DNA from: Argyresthia goedartella
Lineage: Eukaryota; Arthropoda; Insecta; Lepidoptera; Argyresthiidae
Assembly (NCBI GenBank): GCA_949825045.1
Contig: OX463807.1
Span: 34,120,749-34,184,748 of the forward strand
Direction: 5' to 3'
Length of the DNA stretch: 64,000 nt
A program made the position numbers and the translations under genes. The notes beneath the pieces were generated by a model. The model worked only from the letters and a program-made list of their open reading frames with translations. It had not been told where the DNA came from and made no database searches. Each line of letters starts with the position of its first letter. Position 1 is the first letter of the stretch. This document shows, one piece after another, positions 53,651 through 64,000 of the stretch.

Positions 53651-54234
53651 GAAGTGGATTACGTCAACTGATTAAATATTCGGCAACAGAGAACTAAAAG
53701 TTGAACAGTAGTAACAGAATACGTAATTAACTAATATTAATTCTGCCTCTGACGATGAAAATTCGTAAATACACGATTAATTATGCATTGTTGGTATGAT
53801 CAATCCATAGATATTTCTGAATATGATGCAACACTACTGAAATCAGTGTCCAGTAAAAATATCGGTAGGTGTGAAGATGAAGACGTCTATATAATTAAAC
53901 TGGGAAAGCTTAATTAGGTACTCTTAAAATAACGAATAATGATGCATTGATGGTTGGTAATATAAATCTATAGAGTTATTTCCAACGAGGGAATTCCTTG
54001 AGTGAGAATTCTAGACGTTGCCCGCGGCTTCACCCACGTGGAGTTGTTTACACACAAAGGGTTGCCGTATATCAATATTTTTAAGTTTTAACTATTTATC
54101 TGATAACCAATACAAAAACACGATTTTCGTTCCTTTATTTTTTAACTTTGGGTTTTGGCAACTCGTCTGATATACTTCATCGATGTGGTTCGGGAGCAAT
54201 TTTTCTTTTTACCACAGGAGCAGGTGCATGTGGG
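53651..54234. other. Spacer, weak repeat traces
   Basis: TGCCCGCGGCTTCACCCACGTGG at about 54015 is a phrase shared by many lepidopteran repeats. Nothing else was recognised. Confidence 0.35.
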
Positions 54235-54340
54235 GCAAGCCTACCACGCGAGAGGTCCCGGGTTCAATCCCCGGCTGTAGATAAAGAACAAAAAAACCCC
54301 AGGTCTTGGATGGTTATAAGTGTGTGTATTTATTTTCGAA
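54235..54340 (+). repeat. SINE S3 tRNA-like head
   Basis: GCCTACCACGCGAGAGGTCC and CGGGTTCAATCCCCGGC match the head at 23007-23040. The body is short and diverged. Confidence 0.55.
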
Positions 54341-54349
54341 AATATAATG

Positions 54350-54881
54350 TATGTACGCAAAAACCTTACAACATTTTCCAAACTTAGCGATAGCTGTAAT
54401 GTTAACCTAAGAAATAATCACAGACTATGTGCGCCCCGTTTTAGACTCGCGAAGGTTAGCAATTCTTTCAAGGGTTAGTGCATTCTCTACTACAATAGGA
54501 TACCTCTGGAGATTTTGAAATTGCCATTTGAGCAATTTAAAAAGCATGTTAAAGCGACTTTGTCGAAAAAGGGATATTACAATGTTCAAGACTACTTAAA
54601 TGACAGGACTGTATGGGGTTGATCTGGCTCAACACAGACCTTGCTGTTAATTGTTTTGTAATTATTTATTCCTGTTTATCAATCATAACAATTAAATTTT
54701 TCATATTTGTATTAGTTAAGCACAACCTATTTTTAAAAGAGATCTAAAAATCAATCTGTGGGAGTTTCTACGCCCTTCTTCTCCCACAGAGGTCCAATGT
54801 AGAGAAGAGGCAAAAAATGACGTTTGCTAAGTATATGTAAATATCTACAGTAATAAAGTACTTTGACTTTGACTTTGACGT
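54350..54881 (+). pseudogene. LINE family D, C-terminal ORF2 fragment and 3' UTR
   Basis: One frame reads NLRNNHRLCAPRFRLAKVSN, SFKG, stop TAG (54476-54478), LYYNRIPLEILKLPFEQFKK, HVKATLSKKGYYNVQDYLND and RTVWG with a TGA at 54620. It resembles the C-terminus of the jockey-like LINE at 29137. The 3' UTR matches the other D copies and ends in TTTGAC repeats at 54862-54881. Confidence 0.78.
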
Positions 54882-55559
54882 CGCTGTGTCTTGTTCACAC
54901 GATATAAGGTATCCCAGTGTGTAAATGTTTTAATGTAAAAAAATAAATGTTGCGAAACTGTCCAAATACAGTGAAATCTAATCTAAAAACACGAGACATT
55001 AGCGAAATAAACGTAAGTTGTTAGACCGTCATAAATTAATTAAATTTAAGGTTATGACTTTTAAGCGGCGCCTTACTAGAGTATACGCCTGTGTGTTCGG
55101 CCATTAAAAAACAAACGTATCCCATTTCGTCTCGTTTGCATCCGAACAAAAGTTTCGCAACAAACGGCTAGTACATTAATCAACGCACGGTGGGCAGTGT
55201 TGTCAGTCAGCGGGACATTGTCGGGACATTGTCAGCTCCGTGCGTCCGTGACAGCGTGACAGGTTGACAACCGACGGGTCAGCTGTGCGTGGCCAATTTA
55301 CGACTTCGTCGAGTGACGTGACGGCTGACTTTTTGTCCCGCGCCGCCTCGTAATTCGTACTCTGTGCACGTTAACAGTCGGCCTTTTAATTTGATGATTT
55401 ATGAAAAAAATACTAAAGGCGAGTTTAGTTGTTTATATTTAATTTTTGAGGGTTTGGAGTTAATGATTTGAGAGCTAACCGGATACTGTACAGCATTGCA
55501 TCATTGATTTATTGCTAGACAGACGAATTTGGTGATTAAAACTAAATGAAGCTAATTAA
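54882..55559. other. Spacer with GC-rich patch
   Basis: The first 70 bases (GTATCCCAGTGTGTAAATG) resemble the S3 body. Positions 55190-55380 are GC-richer with repeated GACA/TGTC words; no gene was found. Confidence 0.35.
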
Positions 55560-55862
55560 TAAAAAACCTTAGGCCCCTCGGTGGGGACTTACGAATGGGC
55601 TACGTTTAATTATTTACTACCTGATGCTCACAACTTCATCTACGTGTTCCTGGGAATTATCATTTACCGAGATAACGTTACCCTCCTTCTAGTGCAGTCG
55701 GATAAAAAGTATCCTATATGTTAATGTAGCTCATAAACTATCTCTATGCTAAATTTCATTCAAATCTGTGCAGTCGTTCCATCGTGATTGAGGCGCAAAC
55801 ACACAAACATTTAACATCACTACTTTCACAATATATAATATTAGTTAGATTATTTAATACGA
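55560..55862 (+). repeat. Interspersed repeat family C
   Basis: AAAAAGTATCCTATATGTTA, CTAAATTTCATTCAAATCTG, GTGCAGTCGTTCCATCGTGA and AATATATAATATTAGTTAGAT are the hallmark order of a very common lepidopteran 3'-end repeat. Class not resolved. Confidence 0.6.
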
Positions 55863-56697
55863 AATACGAAGTTATCTCTTACAAAACTTTTCTGTTTGTT
55901 ATTTGATTAATTTACATGGCACTGGGCAGGCACAGTTGTGGTTTCATGAGCTAGCAACTGCATTTTGTAGTCTATTCCATTCGGTAACTATGTAAGAGTA
56001 GCACCACCACATGTCTCAACTCTCAAGTGCCACGACGGTTCAATTACGACAAAGTTCTCAGCAAAAAACACATTAGCACAATGAATTATACACAACATCA
56101 AAACCGTTCCCAGTGGAACAGTTAAGTGGAAACTTCCTTCAGCGGCCGGCGAAGGAAAACATAAATATTCCAGCGAGCATGCCTAATGCGATGGATATTG
56201 TCTTTGTAAAGTTTATGGGTGTTTTTTTTATTGTGTGTGATGTGCACGATTCTGCACATTTGTTCTTTTCGGTAGTGCGTTACCAGGTTGAAACGCCCGT
56301 TTCGTTGTAGTCACCCCGGTGTGTTGCTTGGTGGTCGGACCTTGCAGTACATTGGTTGGTTTAAATGTAAATTTTGGGGCGAAGAAGCAAATAATTTAAA
56401 AATAAACAAGTACATGCTGTCTGAATAAGAGTCTGTTAGTTATGAAATGGCTTCTCCTTGCTTCTCTTGTTATTAACTGGGCACTTCGTCCTAGTATCGC
56501 ACGGAATTAAAGCACAAAATGTGAATTGACAAGTGATGGGAAAGCTAATGAATAATCGTAACTTTTATATTAATTAAGTAAACTCTATACACTGTAAGTA
56601 AATTCCCAAACTTATACAATTTATTTAATTTTTATCTTCTATATTTTGTTTGGAGATTTTATGTTTTTTTCGCAACAATTATAAATCATCAAGCATA
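55863..56697. other. Spacer, nothing recognised
   Basis: A 65-codon frame at 56113-56310 has no domain and is not called. Confidence 0.3.
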
Positions 56698-57112
56698 AAA
56701 ATCGGTCAAGTGCGGGTCGGACTGGCACATAAAGGGTTCAATACCATCGTACAAAAAACTTAAGCACAAAAAATAGGAAAAATAAAATTATGTCCGGACG
56801 TGGATTCTAACCCAGAACTTAAAGATTGAGAGACCGCTATCAAACCAATGGCGGTAAGCCGCATAATCTACGATTTGTTATATCCCCGGGGGTGTTAAAA
56901 CACACATGTATGATGACCCCCTTTGATATATAAAATCCCTTGTAGTACTGAAATATACATTCTGTGAAAATTTCAACTCTCTACCTATTAAGGTTCAAAA
57001 GATACTAGTCCGCCGGCGGACGGACGGACAGACAGATCGACAGATGGAAAGACGGACAGCGAAGGCTTAGTAATAGGGTCCCGCTTGGCATCTTTCTGGT
57101 GCAGAACCGTAA
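56698..57112 (-). repeat. Composite repeat related to family A, minus strand
   Basis: It starts AAAATCGGTCAAGTGCGGGT and ends GGCTTAGTAATAGGGTCCCG with a (GGAC)n run, like family A, but the middle holds a tRNA-like patch (GTCCGGACGTGGATTCTAAC). Confidence 0.5.
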
Positions 57113-57268
57113 AAACAAACAAATTACGCATAACACGTGAGAATTATCGCACAACAGGACTAAATATGCAGGTAGTGCGAGACACTATACTAGGTCTTTG
57201 GACCTATTAATCGCAGGGAATGACAATTTTAGCGTCCAGTGCGTCACTAGTTCGAAATACCTGGCCCA

Positions 57269-58463
57269 GTTTTAATTTATTTTATTTTATTTTATTTTGT
57301 TTGGAAAACTTACAGCTATAACAATTTAAAATATATAGGCAAGTGATTAAGACTAAGCCAATTAAAAGTTTCCACCTATGAATGGACAGAAGAATACCTA
57401 AAAAATCTTAATATTACAGTTCATTTTTAAGTATATAAGCTGTTTATCTATCATTAACTAATACAGGTTTTAGACTTATTTATGTGGTTCACTATAGAAA
57501 AATGTGATTTAAATTATATAATAAAATGGTTTCATTCAATATTACTGATTCGAGTTACGCCTTTCGCCGAAGAATTGTTTGTCAATAAAGTTACGGAATG
57601 TAGATGCCTTTTCATGATAAACATCACAGTGTTCTACGTAGTTATCGTTATATAATTTCCCTACTCTGAGCATGTATGCGTTTTGCCTATAGTTAGTTTT
57701 GGTCATTGGGATATACAGTTTGAGAAGATTTCTTCTCGTGGATCTAATGGCCGGGACGACAATCTTCAGTTTGCTTAATAGGTCGGGAGCGTCAATGATA
57801 CCCTGTGCTATGGCAGATAGAAAAGTCAGGTCAGCTGAATCTCTACGCAAGGTGAGTGGTAGAAGATGTTGTTTTCTACAACTTTCTTCGTAGTTGGTTG
57901 AAGTTATATTAAATCTATAAGATAGGCATCTCAAGAACTTTTTCTGTATACGCTCTATCTGGTTTTTGTATACGTTATACCTTGGATTCCAGACCTGCGA
58001 GCAATACTCAAGTTGACTTCTTACCAGTGTGCAATATAATATTTTGAGTGTTTTCGCAGATCTGAAATCTTTGGAATTTCTCAGTACAAAACCAAGCGAT
58101 TGAGAGGCTTTATTGACAATTTTACTAATATGTGAGTCAAAGATCGTCTTGCTGTCCAGTGTGACTCCCAGATCCCTGACTTCTGTCACACGGTTGAGTA
58201 TTTGTGAGTTAATTATATATTGAGAAATGGTTGGACTGAGTTTTCTTGTGAAGCTAATTACGCAACATTTGTTCACGTTGAGATCAAGCTTGTTAAGTGA
58301 GCAGAAATGTTCAAGGGACCTAAGGTCGTTTTGTAGAAGTTGAGTATCGTTTGGTGAATTGATAACCCTGTATATTTTCATGTCGTCTGCAAAGAGAAGA
58401 CCTTTTGAGTTTTGGAAGCAGCGGTCGATGTCGTTAATAAAGATTGTGAACAATTTATGTTTA
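57269..58463 (-). pseudogene. Fifth LINE: 5'-truncated reverse transcriptase
   Basis: The minus-strand frame 57542-58480 enters inside the RT domain at LFTIFINDI and has the catalytic LLFADD, LGVTLDSKTIFDSHI and FVLRNSKDFRS, then the C-terminal LRRDSADLTFL block, and stops at 57542. The first residues (MFNWYFKHK) are flank. The catalytic Asp-Asp box is kept but RT motif A and everything before it are missing. The 3' UTR runs to an (AAAAT)n tail at 57270-57299. No stop interrupts the remaining frame. Confidence 0.87.
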
Positions 58464-59027
58464 AAGTACCAATTGAACACACAAACTCAAACCTATATGT
58501 TTAATATTTATGCTTCGGAACGCACCTTTTTCGTTGCGCGGATCGACTGCGAGTGATTGGGACATCACTAGCTGTCACTTGTATAGAAACGAGATGACGA
58601 GTTAGAGGTTACTTTTTTGACATGGGAAAATGTCTAACGCCAGCATCGGAAAGCTTGGCGGAATGTTAATTATAATAATATCGTAACAATCGTCGGGAAA
58701 TAAGTAGATTTCACGCCATCGGAGTGAGTGCTTCGTGCTGTGAAAGGTTGTAGTGGTTCGGTCCCCAATTCGTCGCGTTCGGATAGCGACCCATGTGGTC
58801 GGATACGTGGCATCACGACGGCACCGGCGGCGGACTACGACAGCAGTAAGATTCGACTCCCATCACACCCCACCCTCGTGTTCCTCATCCCGTACTCCTG
58901 CCTCGAATTGAGCTTTCGAATTCCGGTCCACGGCGTCAAAGGTCAGTACTACTTTGTGACATTCCATGGTGAAAAACAACCCTACCAAGATTCCACGCCC
59001 GTTCGGTTAAGGCGTGGAATTTAACCA
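58464..59027 (+). repeat. Candidate 5' LTR of the BEL/Pao element
   Basis: The right border is set by ...TTAACCA at 59027 followed by the primer-binding site. The left border cannot be fixed because the 3' LTR lies outside the window; TGTTAATTATAATAATATCG near 58664 is one possible start. The 98-codon frame at 58728-59024 is inside the LTR and not called. Confidence 0.45.
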
Positions 59028-59028
59028 T

Positions 59029-59040
59029 TGGTAGCAGAGG
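59029..59040 (+). promoter_or_regulatory. Primer-binding site of BEL/Pao element
   Basis: TGGTAGCAGAGG: its first 11 bases are complementary to the 3' end of insect initiator tRNA-Met (CUCUGCUACCA). It lies one base after the LTR end. Confidence 0.6.
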
Positions 59041-59832
59041 CGCGGTTTCCTAGTGGGAAATCGATTCACGGACGGTTGTAGGGTTGTTTTTTTGCCACAT
59101 TGTAGCTGGGAGAGCGTGGATACCTCGGATTGGTCGGCAATCATTTTGTGAGTGAGTCTTGTGGTCGGTATACAACAATTTAGGTTCATTTTCGGTTAGT
59201 GAACGTATAATTGACGATTTAGTTAACAATTATTATGAAATTGTAGTCGGAAACTACTCGGTGTGCATAAGGAACAGTCATTCGGTCGGACTATAGTATT
59301 GCAGTCGGATCCTATAGCATTGCAGTGTTATTTCGGTTTGCAGAGCAGGGTCAGGCTATTTAAGGGGTATTAAGCTGATTTTGCTGACCTCAGTAGAAGT
59401 GCAGGTCATATCGGAAAGGCCACTTCTAGAAGGTTCACGGCTACCTACATTATATTAAAAATAGCTTGGATTTCGGAATCCAGTGTGGTTAAGGGTGCTA
59501 TATTGTTTAGGTTTATAGTCTCGGAGCCCACCACTTATTATTTTTTTATAAATTTTATTTTTTATTGTTTTTATAATAAATTTTTGTGGGTTATTTTTTA
59601 TTGTGCTTTATGGTGGCATTCTCTAATTGATTTAGAGTGTATAGTTATAAGGTGTATGTCCACAGGGCGACAATATTAAATATTTTTTAGGATTTAATTG
59701 TTTTAGTGGTTGCCTTAGTTTTGACAACTTAGTTTTAATTTCTGTGCCCAGCGCTGACGGGCAAGTGCTGGTCTCTGGCTATACTTAGTTCGGTAGTGAA
59801 GTATAAGACCAGAATCTATTAAATCGGTCAAC
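59041..59832 (+). other. BEL/Pao leader
   Basis: Untranslated leader between the primer-binding site and gag. The middle (59500-59700) is T-rich; no coding frame. Confidence 0.45.
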
Positions 59833-60246
59833 ATGGCGCCTTCGCCCTTGACGGTGCTGCAGCATGGTGTCCGGGAGGAAATGAGATGGCTCGCCCATAC
59901 TCATAAGTATGTGGAGCGACCAGATATGGATGATGTCCTGCTCAAGCGTGTGGAGGACGCAATGACACGCGTCGGGAAGGTGTGTCGGCTGGCTGCGGAG
60001 ACTGAAGCTCTCGGGCTTACTGATGAAGCCTCGGTGGCTGCAGTGAAACAGCTCTGCGCGGATGCTGACCAAGCGATGGAATGCTTGGGCGACATCGAGC
60101 GTCGCGCGGAGAAAATTAAGCGGTCGCGAAGGAATGACCGTGGGGAGGGTAACGGAGACCCACCCCCGAAGGGTGTTGTGGACGGCTGCCACACCTGGAG
60201 ATTCCGGCCTTCAGTGGGGCAATTGATGAGTGGCCGGCCTTCATGA
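59833..60246 (+). pseudogene. gag: BEL/Pao gag N-terminal remnant
   Basis: ATG at 59833 opens a 137-residue frame with a helical, charged N-terminus (LAHTHKYVERPDMDDVLLKR, ECLGDIERRAEKIKRSRR). BEL/Pao Gag is normally several hundred residues with zinc knuckles; none is seen, so most of gag is deleted between 60246 and 60420. Confidence 0.6.
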
Positions 60247-60407
60247 AACGAGGGGCCTATTATACGGGTTGGGACCCCTTGATGTACATACGGTCTGATA
60301 TGCCGGTGGCATATCAGCAGCCGAGTTACTCCACGGCCGACGGAGGTCTCAGCGGGTTCGGATCCCGCGGAGGTTCCCGCTAGGGACACGCCGCCCACTT
60401 ACAGGGT

Positions 60408-63400
60408 GCCGCCACTCCACAGACGGTCATGCTCCCCACCGCCTCTGTGATAGCGTGGAGTTCGGACGGCAAATCTTGTGTGGCACGAGCACTATTGGAC
60501 TCGGGGGCCCAGGGGTGCTTAGCCTCGTGCAACCTTGTAAGACGGTTGGGCATTTCGGTAAGGGAGTATCCACATTCCATTCGGGGAATTGGGAACACGG
60601 AAGTCGGTTCCGTTAAGGGAGTATGTCGGATTACTCTCTCGTCACGGGTGGATTCATCGGTGAATCTGACGGTCACGGCATTAGTCATGCCTAATGTGAT
60701 GGGCTCACACCCTCACGTACGGTTGTCGCCCTCGGTGCGACAGTTGGTCGCTGGGTTGTCACTGGCTGACCCGGAGTTTGATATTCCGGGCCCAGTAGAC
60801 ATTTTATTGGGTGTTGATGCCTTGGGATACCTGTTAGTGCCAGGTGTCCACGTGTTGCAGGCGACTGGTCTGGTTTCGATCAACACCAGACTGGGCCATG
60901 CGATAATGGGTCCGGTCATGCCGGCTGCCCCACGCCTAGCGACTAGTAGTCCCTTATTCGGTTCTGTACTCTCGGAGGTGATACAGAAGTTTTGGGAGGT
61001 GGAGGAACCACCTACGGTCCGCCGGTTGGACCCGGTTGAAGAAGAGTGTGAACAGTTTTATCGGAACAATACTGGTCGCCTTTGGTCAGGTCGATTTCTC
61101 ACACGTCTTCCATTCCGGAGTGATCGCCCACCGCTGGGCATTTCACACCATGCAGCCGAGACGCGGCTTCTGTCGATGGAACGACGCATGAAGCGTGACG
61201 GGATTTTCCGGCAGAAGTACGTCGATTTCATGCAGGAATACGAGTCGCTCGGCCACATGTCGGTTTCGGGTATCGACTGGAAGCGTGAAGACCACTGCTT
61301 CCTGCCTCATCACGCGGTCTTGAGGACCCCGGAGGGCAAAATACGGGTAGTGTTCGATGGATCGGCATCAACATCTAACGGCATGAACCTGAACCAGTGT
61401 TTGCATTCAGGGCCGAAGTTGAACCATGACATCGCGGATGTTATCACACGGTTCCGTCGACACAATGTTGTGTTTGTAGCTGACATCCGGATGATGTTAA
61501 GGCAGACGGTCATTCACCCTGACGATAGACGGTATCAGCTGATACTGTGGCGAGAGAGCCCAGATCAGCCCATCAAGGTGTACGATGTACGAGCTGAACA
61601 CCAACACGTACGGGCTACGGTCTAGGACTTATTTGGCGATTCGCACTCTGCGGGAGTTAGCGGATCGAGAACGGTTAAATTTCCCTAGAGGAGCAGCGAT
61701 CCTGGAGTAGGATCTCTACGTGGACGATATCTGTACCGGTGCAGATTCCGTAGAGGAGGCGCTCGCTCGACGGGACGAGCTAGTTGAGCTCTTACGGGGT
61801 GGAGGTTACGGGCTCCGGAAATGGATGTCGAACTCTCCAGAGTTACTGTCTGGTCTTCCGGATGACTACCAGCAGGATCCCCACATTTTCGAAAGTCTGG
61901 AAAATCCGAATATGTTGTCGGTATTAGGCGTCCAGTACCAGCCGGTGTCAGACATGTTTTCGTATCGGGTCGAGTTGGACTCCCCGAAGGTCTGGACGAA
62001 ACGGAACGTCCTTTCAACGGTGGCTAGGACATTTGATCCAAACGGGTGGATCACCCCGGTAACATTTCAGCTCTAGTGTTTTATGCAGCAATTGTGGTCT
62101 GCTGAGCTGAAATGGGACGACCCTATCGGCGGGTCATTGAGCTCAGAGTGGGAATCGTTCTTTTCGACCCTCCCTGGCATCAATCGGATTTCACTGCCAC
62201 GGAGGTTGGTCCCCGTCCCCACCAAACGATACACCGCCACACTGCATGGGTTTTGCGATGCCTCGGAGAAGGGCTACGGAGCTGCGGTATATCTGCGTAC
62301 GGTCGACTCCTCGGGGGAGGTTGATGTGCGGTTGGTCATGGCCAAGAGCAAGGTTGCACCGTTGCGCACTCGCCTGACCATTCCCAAATTAGAGCTTTCG
62401 GGAGCGGCTCTCCTGACTCGTCTGCTCAACCACACGATGACGGTTCTTCGTGGGTCAATATCGTTAGAAGATACGGTCTACGCTTGGACGGACAGCCAGA
62501 TCGTGTTATGCTGGCTGAAGGCTTCAGTTCACAAGCTGGAGATTTTTGTGGCGAATCGGGTTTCGTAGATTTTGAATTCGGAGGTTCCCTTAATCTGGAG
62601 ACATGTTCCAGGGGAAATGAACCCAGCAGATTGTGCGTCTCGTGGGTGTCACGCTCAGGAGTTAGTTGGACATCCCTTGTGGTGGGGTCCCAAATGGTTG
62701 ACTCAAGCCGAATCGGACTGGCCAATGAGTCCACGCGTTACCTCGGTGAACGGCGCCTTGACAGTCGGTGTCTGTACGACGCAACCAGAGCCGGAAGAGG
62801 AGTTCAGCCTGCTGGAACGGTACAGCTCGCTCGACAAGCTGGTCAATGTGACCGACTGGATCTTCCGATTTGCGCGGAATTGTCGCAATTCTGAGGCGCA
62901 ACGGGTGCGGACACAGGTCCTGACACCACGGGAACGGAACCATGCGTTGTTCGCATTGATACGGAACGTGCAGACGGTGCACTTTAAGTCCGAACTGGAC
63001 ATTCTGAGACGCGGACGCGTCCAACTGAAGGGAGCTGTGGCTCGGTCAACCCGTTTATTGACCCTCAAGGATTGCTGAGGGTAGGAGGTCGGCTGCGGAA
63101 TGCCAACCTGCCTTATGCGGCTCGCCACCCGTTGTTACTCCCTAGGAAAGGGAAGTTGGTTGAACTGTTGATACAGGATCGACACATTCGGAATGGGCAT
63201 GTCGGATGCCACGCCTTGATGGCGTTTCTCCAGCGCGAGTTCTGGATTCTATCGGGAAGACGCTTAGTGCGTAGCGTCGTATTTCGGTGCCTGCCTTGTT
63301 ATCGGGCCAAGGCGGCTATGATGCAGCCCCAGATGGGCGATTTGCCCTCGGATAGGGTTAACGAAATCCGGCCCTTTGCGGGTGTCGGAACGGATTTCGC

Positions 63401-64000
63401 GGGTCCATTCATGGTCAAGTCTTCACAGCTACGGAACGCCAGATTAGTGAAGGCATACCTGTGCGTCTTCGTGTGCTTGGCCAAGAAGGCAGTCCACTTG
63501 GAGGTGGTCAGTGACCTCACTACAGAGGCATTTATCGCATGTCTAGATCGGTTCGTCTCACGAAGGGGCCTCCCGACATTAATCCGTTCGGACAACGGCA
63601 CAAATTTTGTCGGAGCCAGGCGATATCTGCAGGAGGTCACTCAATTCCTGAACGGTAACCAGGACGCCATCGGTACGGCTTGCTCCTGACGAGGGATTGA
63701 ATGGGTTTTCAGTCCGCCGGGATGTCCTCATTGGGGAGGAATTTTTGAGGCTGCGGTTAAATCGGCTAAGTCGCACCTGACGAGGATCATCGGTGAGACC
63801 TCTCTACGCTTTGAAGAGCTTGCGACGCTGTTCTGTAAAATTGAAATGACACTGAACTCGCGTCCGTTGTGCCCGCTCAGTTCGGATCCAAATGATTTGG
63901 AAGCGTTGACGCCGGGTCACTTCCTGATAGGTCAGCCCCTTAACGCACTGCCAGAATACCCATTCGGTGATGTTAAGTCAAGTCGGTTAACTAGGTGGCA
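60408..64000 (+). pseudogene. pol: BEL/Pao pol (protease, RT, RNase H, integrase), decayed, cut by window end
   Basis: Protease: RALLDSGAQGCLA and VDILLGVDALG. RT: REDHCFLPHHAVLRTPEGKI, KIRVVFDGSAST, VVFVADIRMMLRQTVIHPDD and the catalytic YVDD at 61717-61728. RNase H: GFCDASEKGYGAAVY, AWTDSQIVLCWL, WRHVPGEMNPADCASRG. Integrase: HIRNGHVGCHALM and CLPC (zinc), with catalytic VGTDFAGPF, RSDNGTNFVGA and HWGGIFEAA. Breaks: a 7-base duplication near 61578-61591 shifts the frame; TAG at 61708, 62074 and 62566; a frameshift near 63070; TGA at 63687. The parts are otherwise collinear. Its GC-rich codon use differs from the AT-rich surroundings. Confidence 0.92.

Noticed and set aside
58728..59024. 98-codon frame before the BEL primer-binding site
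   Set aside because: It lies in the probable LTR and has no domain similarity.
59485..59679. Aromatic/hydrophobic 64-codon frame
   Set aside because: T-rich leader sequence translated by chance.
62426..63128. Several long minus-strand frames opposite BEL pol
   Set aside because: Shadows of the GC-rich pol sequence with no domain of their own.

Overview
The window reads as AT-rich nuclear DNA of a moth or butterfly (Lepidoptera). The evidence is the type of its mobile elements: a DD37D maT-type mariner, jockey/CR1-group LINEs, RTE scraps, Ty3/gypsy and BEL/Pao LTR elements, tRNA-headed SINEs and small palindromic MITEs. The one host gene is an insect NET-family zinc-finger gene. The species cannot be named from this sequence. 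A 200-base run of N (3815-4014) shows that this is a draft scaffold.

Host gene. A two-exon gene of the noc/elbow (NET) family lies on the + strand, with exon 1 coding at 11655-11714, an intron at 11715-13481 and exon 2 coding at 13482-14675. It encodes a predicted 417-residue Groucho-binding type repressor with the SPLALLA box, an FKPY motif and one atypical C2H2 finger. A poly(A) signal at 16220 suggests a 3' UTR of about 1.5 kb. About 7 kb around the gene (9.2-16.3 kb) is nearly free of transposons, apart from one MITE in the intron and a SINE scrap just past the 3' end.

Layout. 0-3.4 kb: LINE with endonuclease and reverse transcriptase (- strand). 4.0-5.0 kb: maT transposase. 6.0-6.5 kb: two SINEs. 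7.3-9.1 kb: 5'-truncated LINE ending in a 9-bp tandem tail. 9.2-16.3 kb: the noc/elB locus. 16.3-24.8 kb: SINEs, LINE tails, a third LINE (20.65-22.23 kb), an RTE scrap and a MITE. 24.8-28.6 kb: little that can be recognised. 28.6-31.3 kb: a fourth LINE broken by a double palindrome, plus repeats. 32.65-39.72 kb: a complete Ty3/gypsy element (- strand) with identical-looking 435-bp LTRs and a 4-bp target duplication. 40.6-42.1 kb: nested inverted-repeat elements and a 16-bp minisatellite. 43.6-45.5 kb: a decayed gypsy element. 46.3-46.8 kb: mariner relic. 46.8-58.5 kb: interspersed repeats, LINE ends, MITEs and a fifth LINE. 59.0-64.0 kb: a decayed BEL/Pao element running off the right edge.

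Most interesting. Inside the young gypsy element, between the pol stop and the 3' LTR (33.5-33.9 kb), there are four ~68-bp tandem repeats, three of which keep an identical small hairpin. They are followed by three consecutive hairpins that have different stems but the same loop motif CGATCGATTT. That combination suggests a structured cis-acting element that I do not recognise. The same element has gag and pol in one reading frame, separated by a single TAA.
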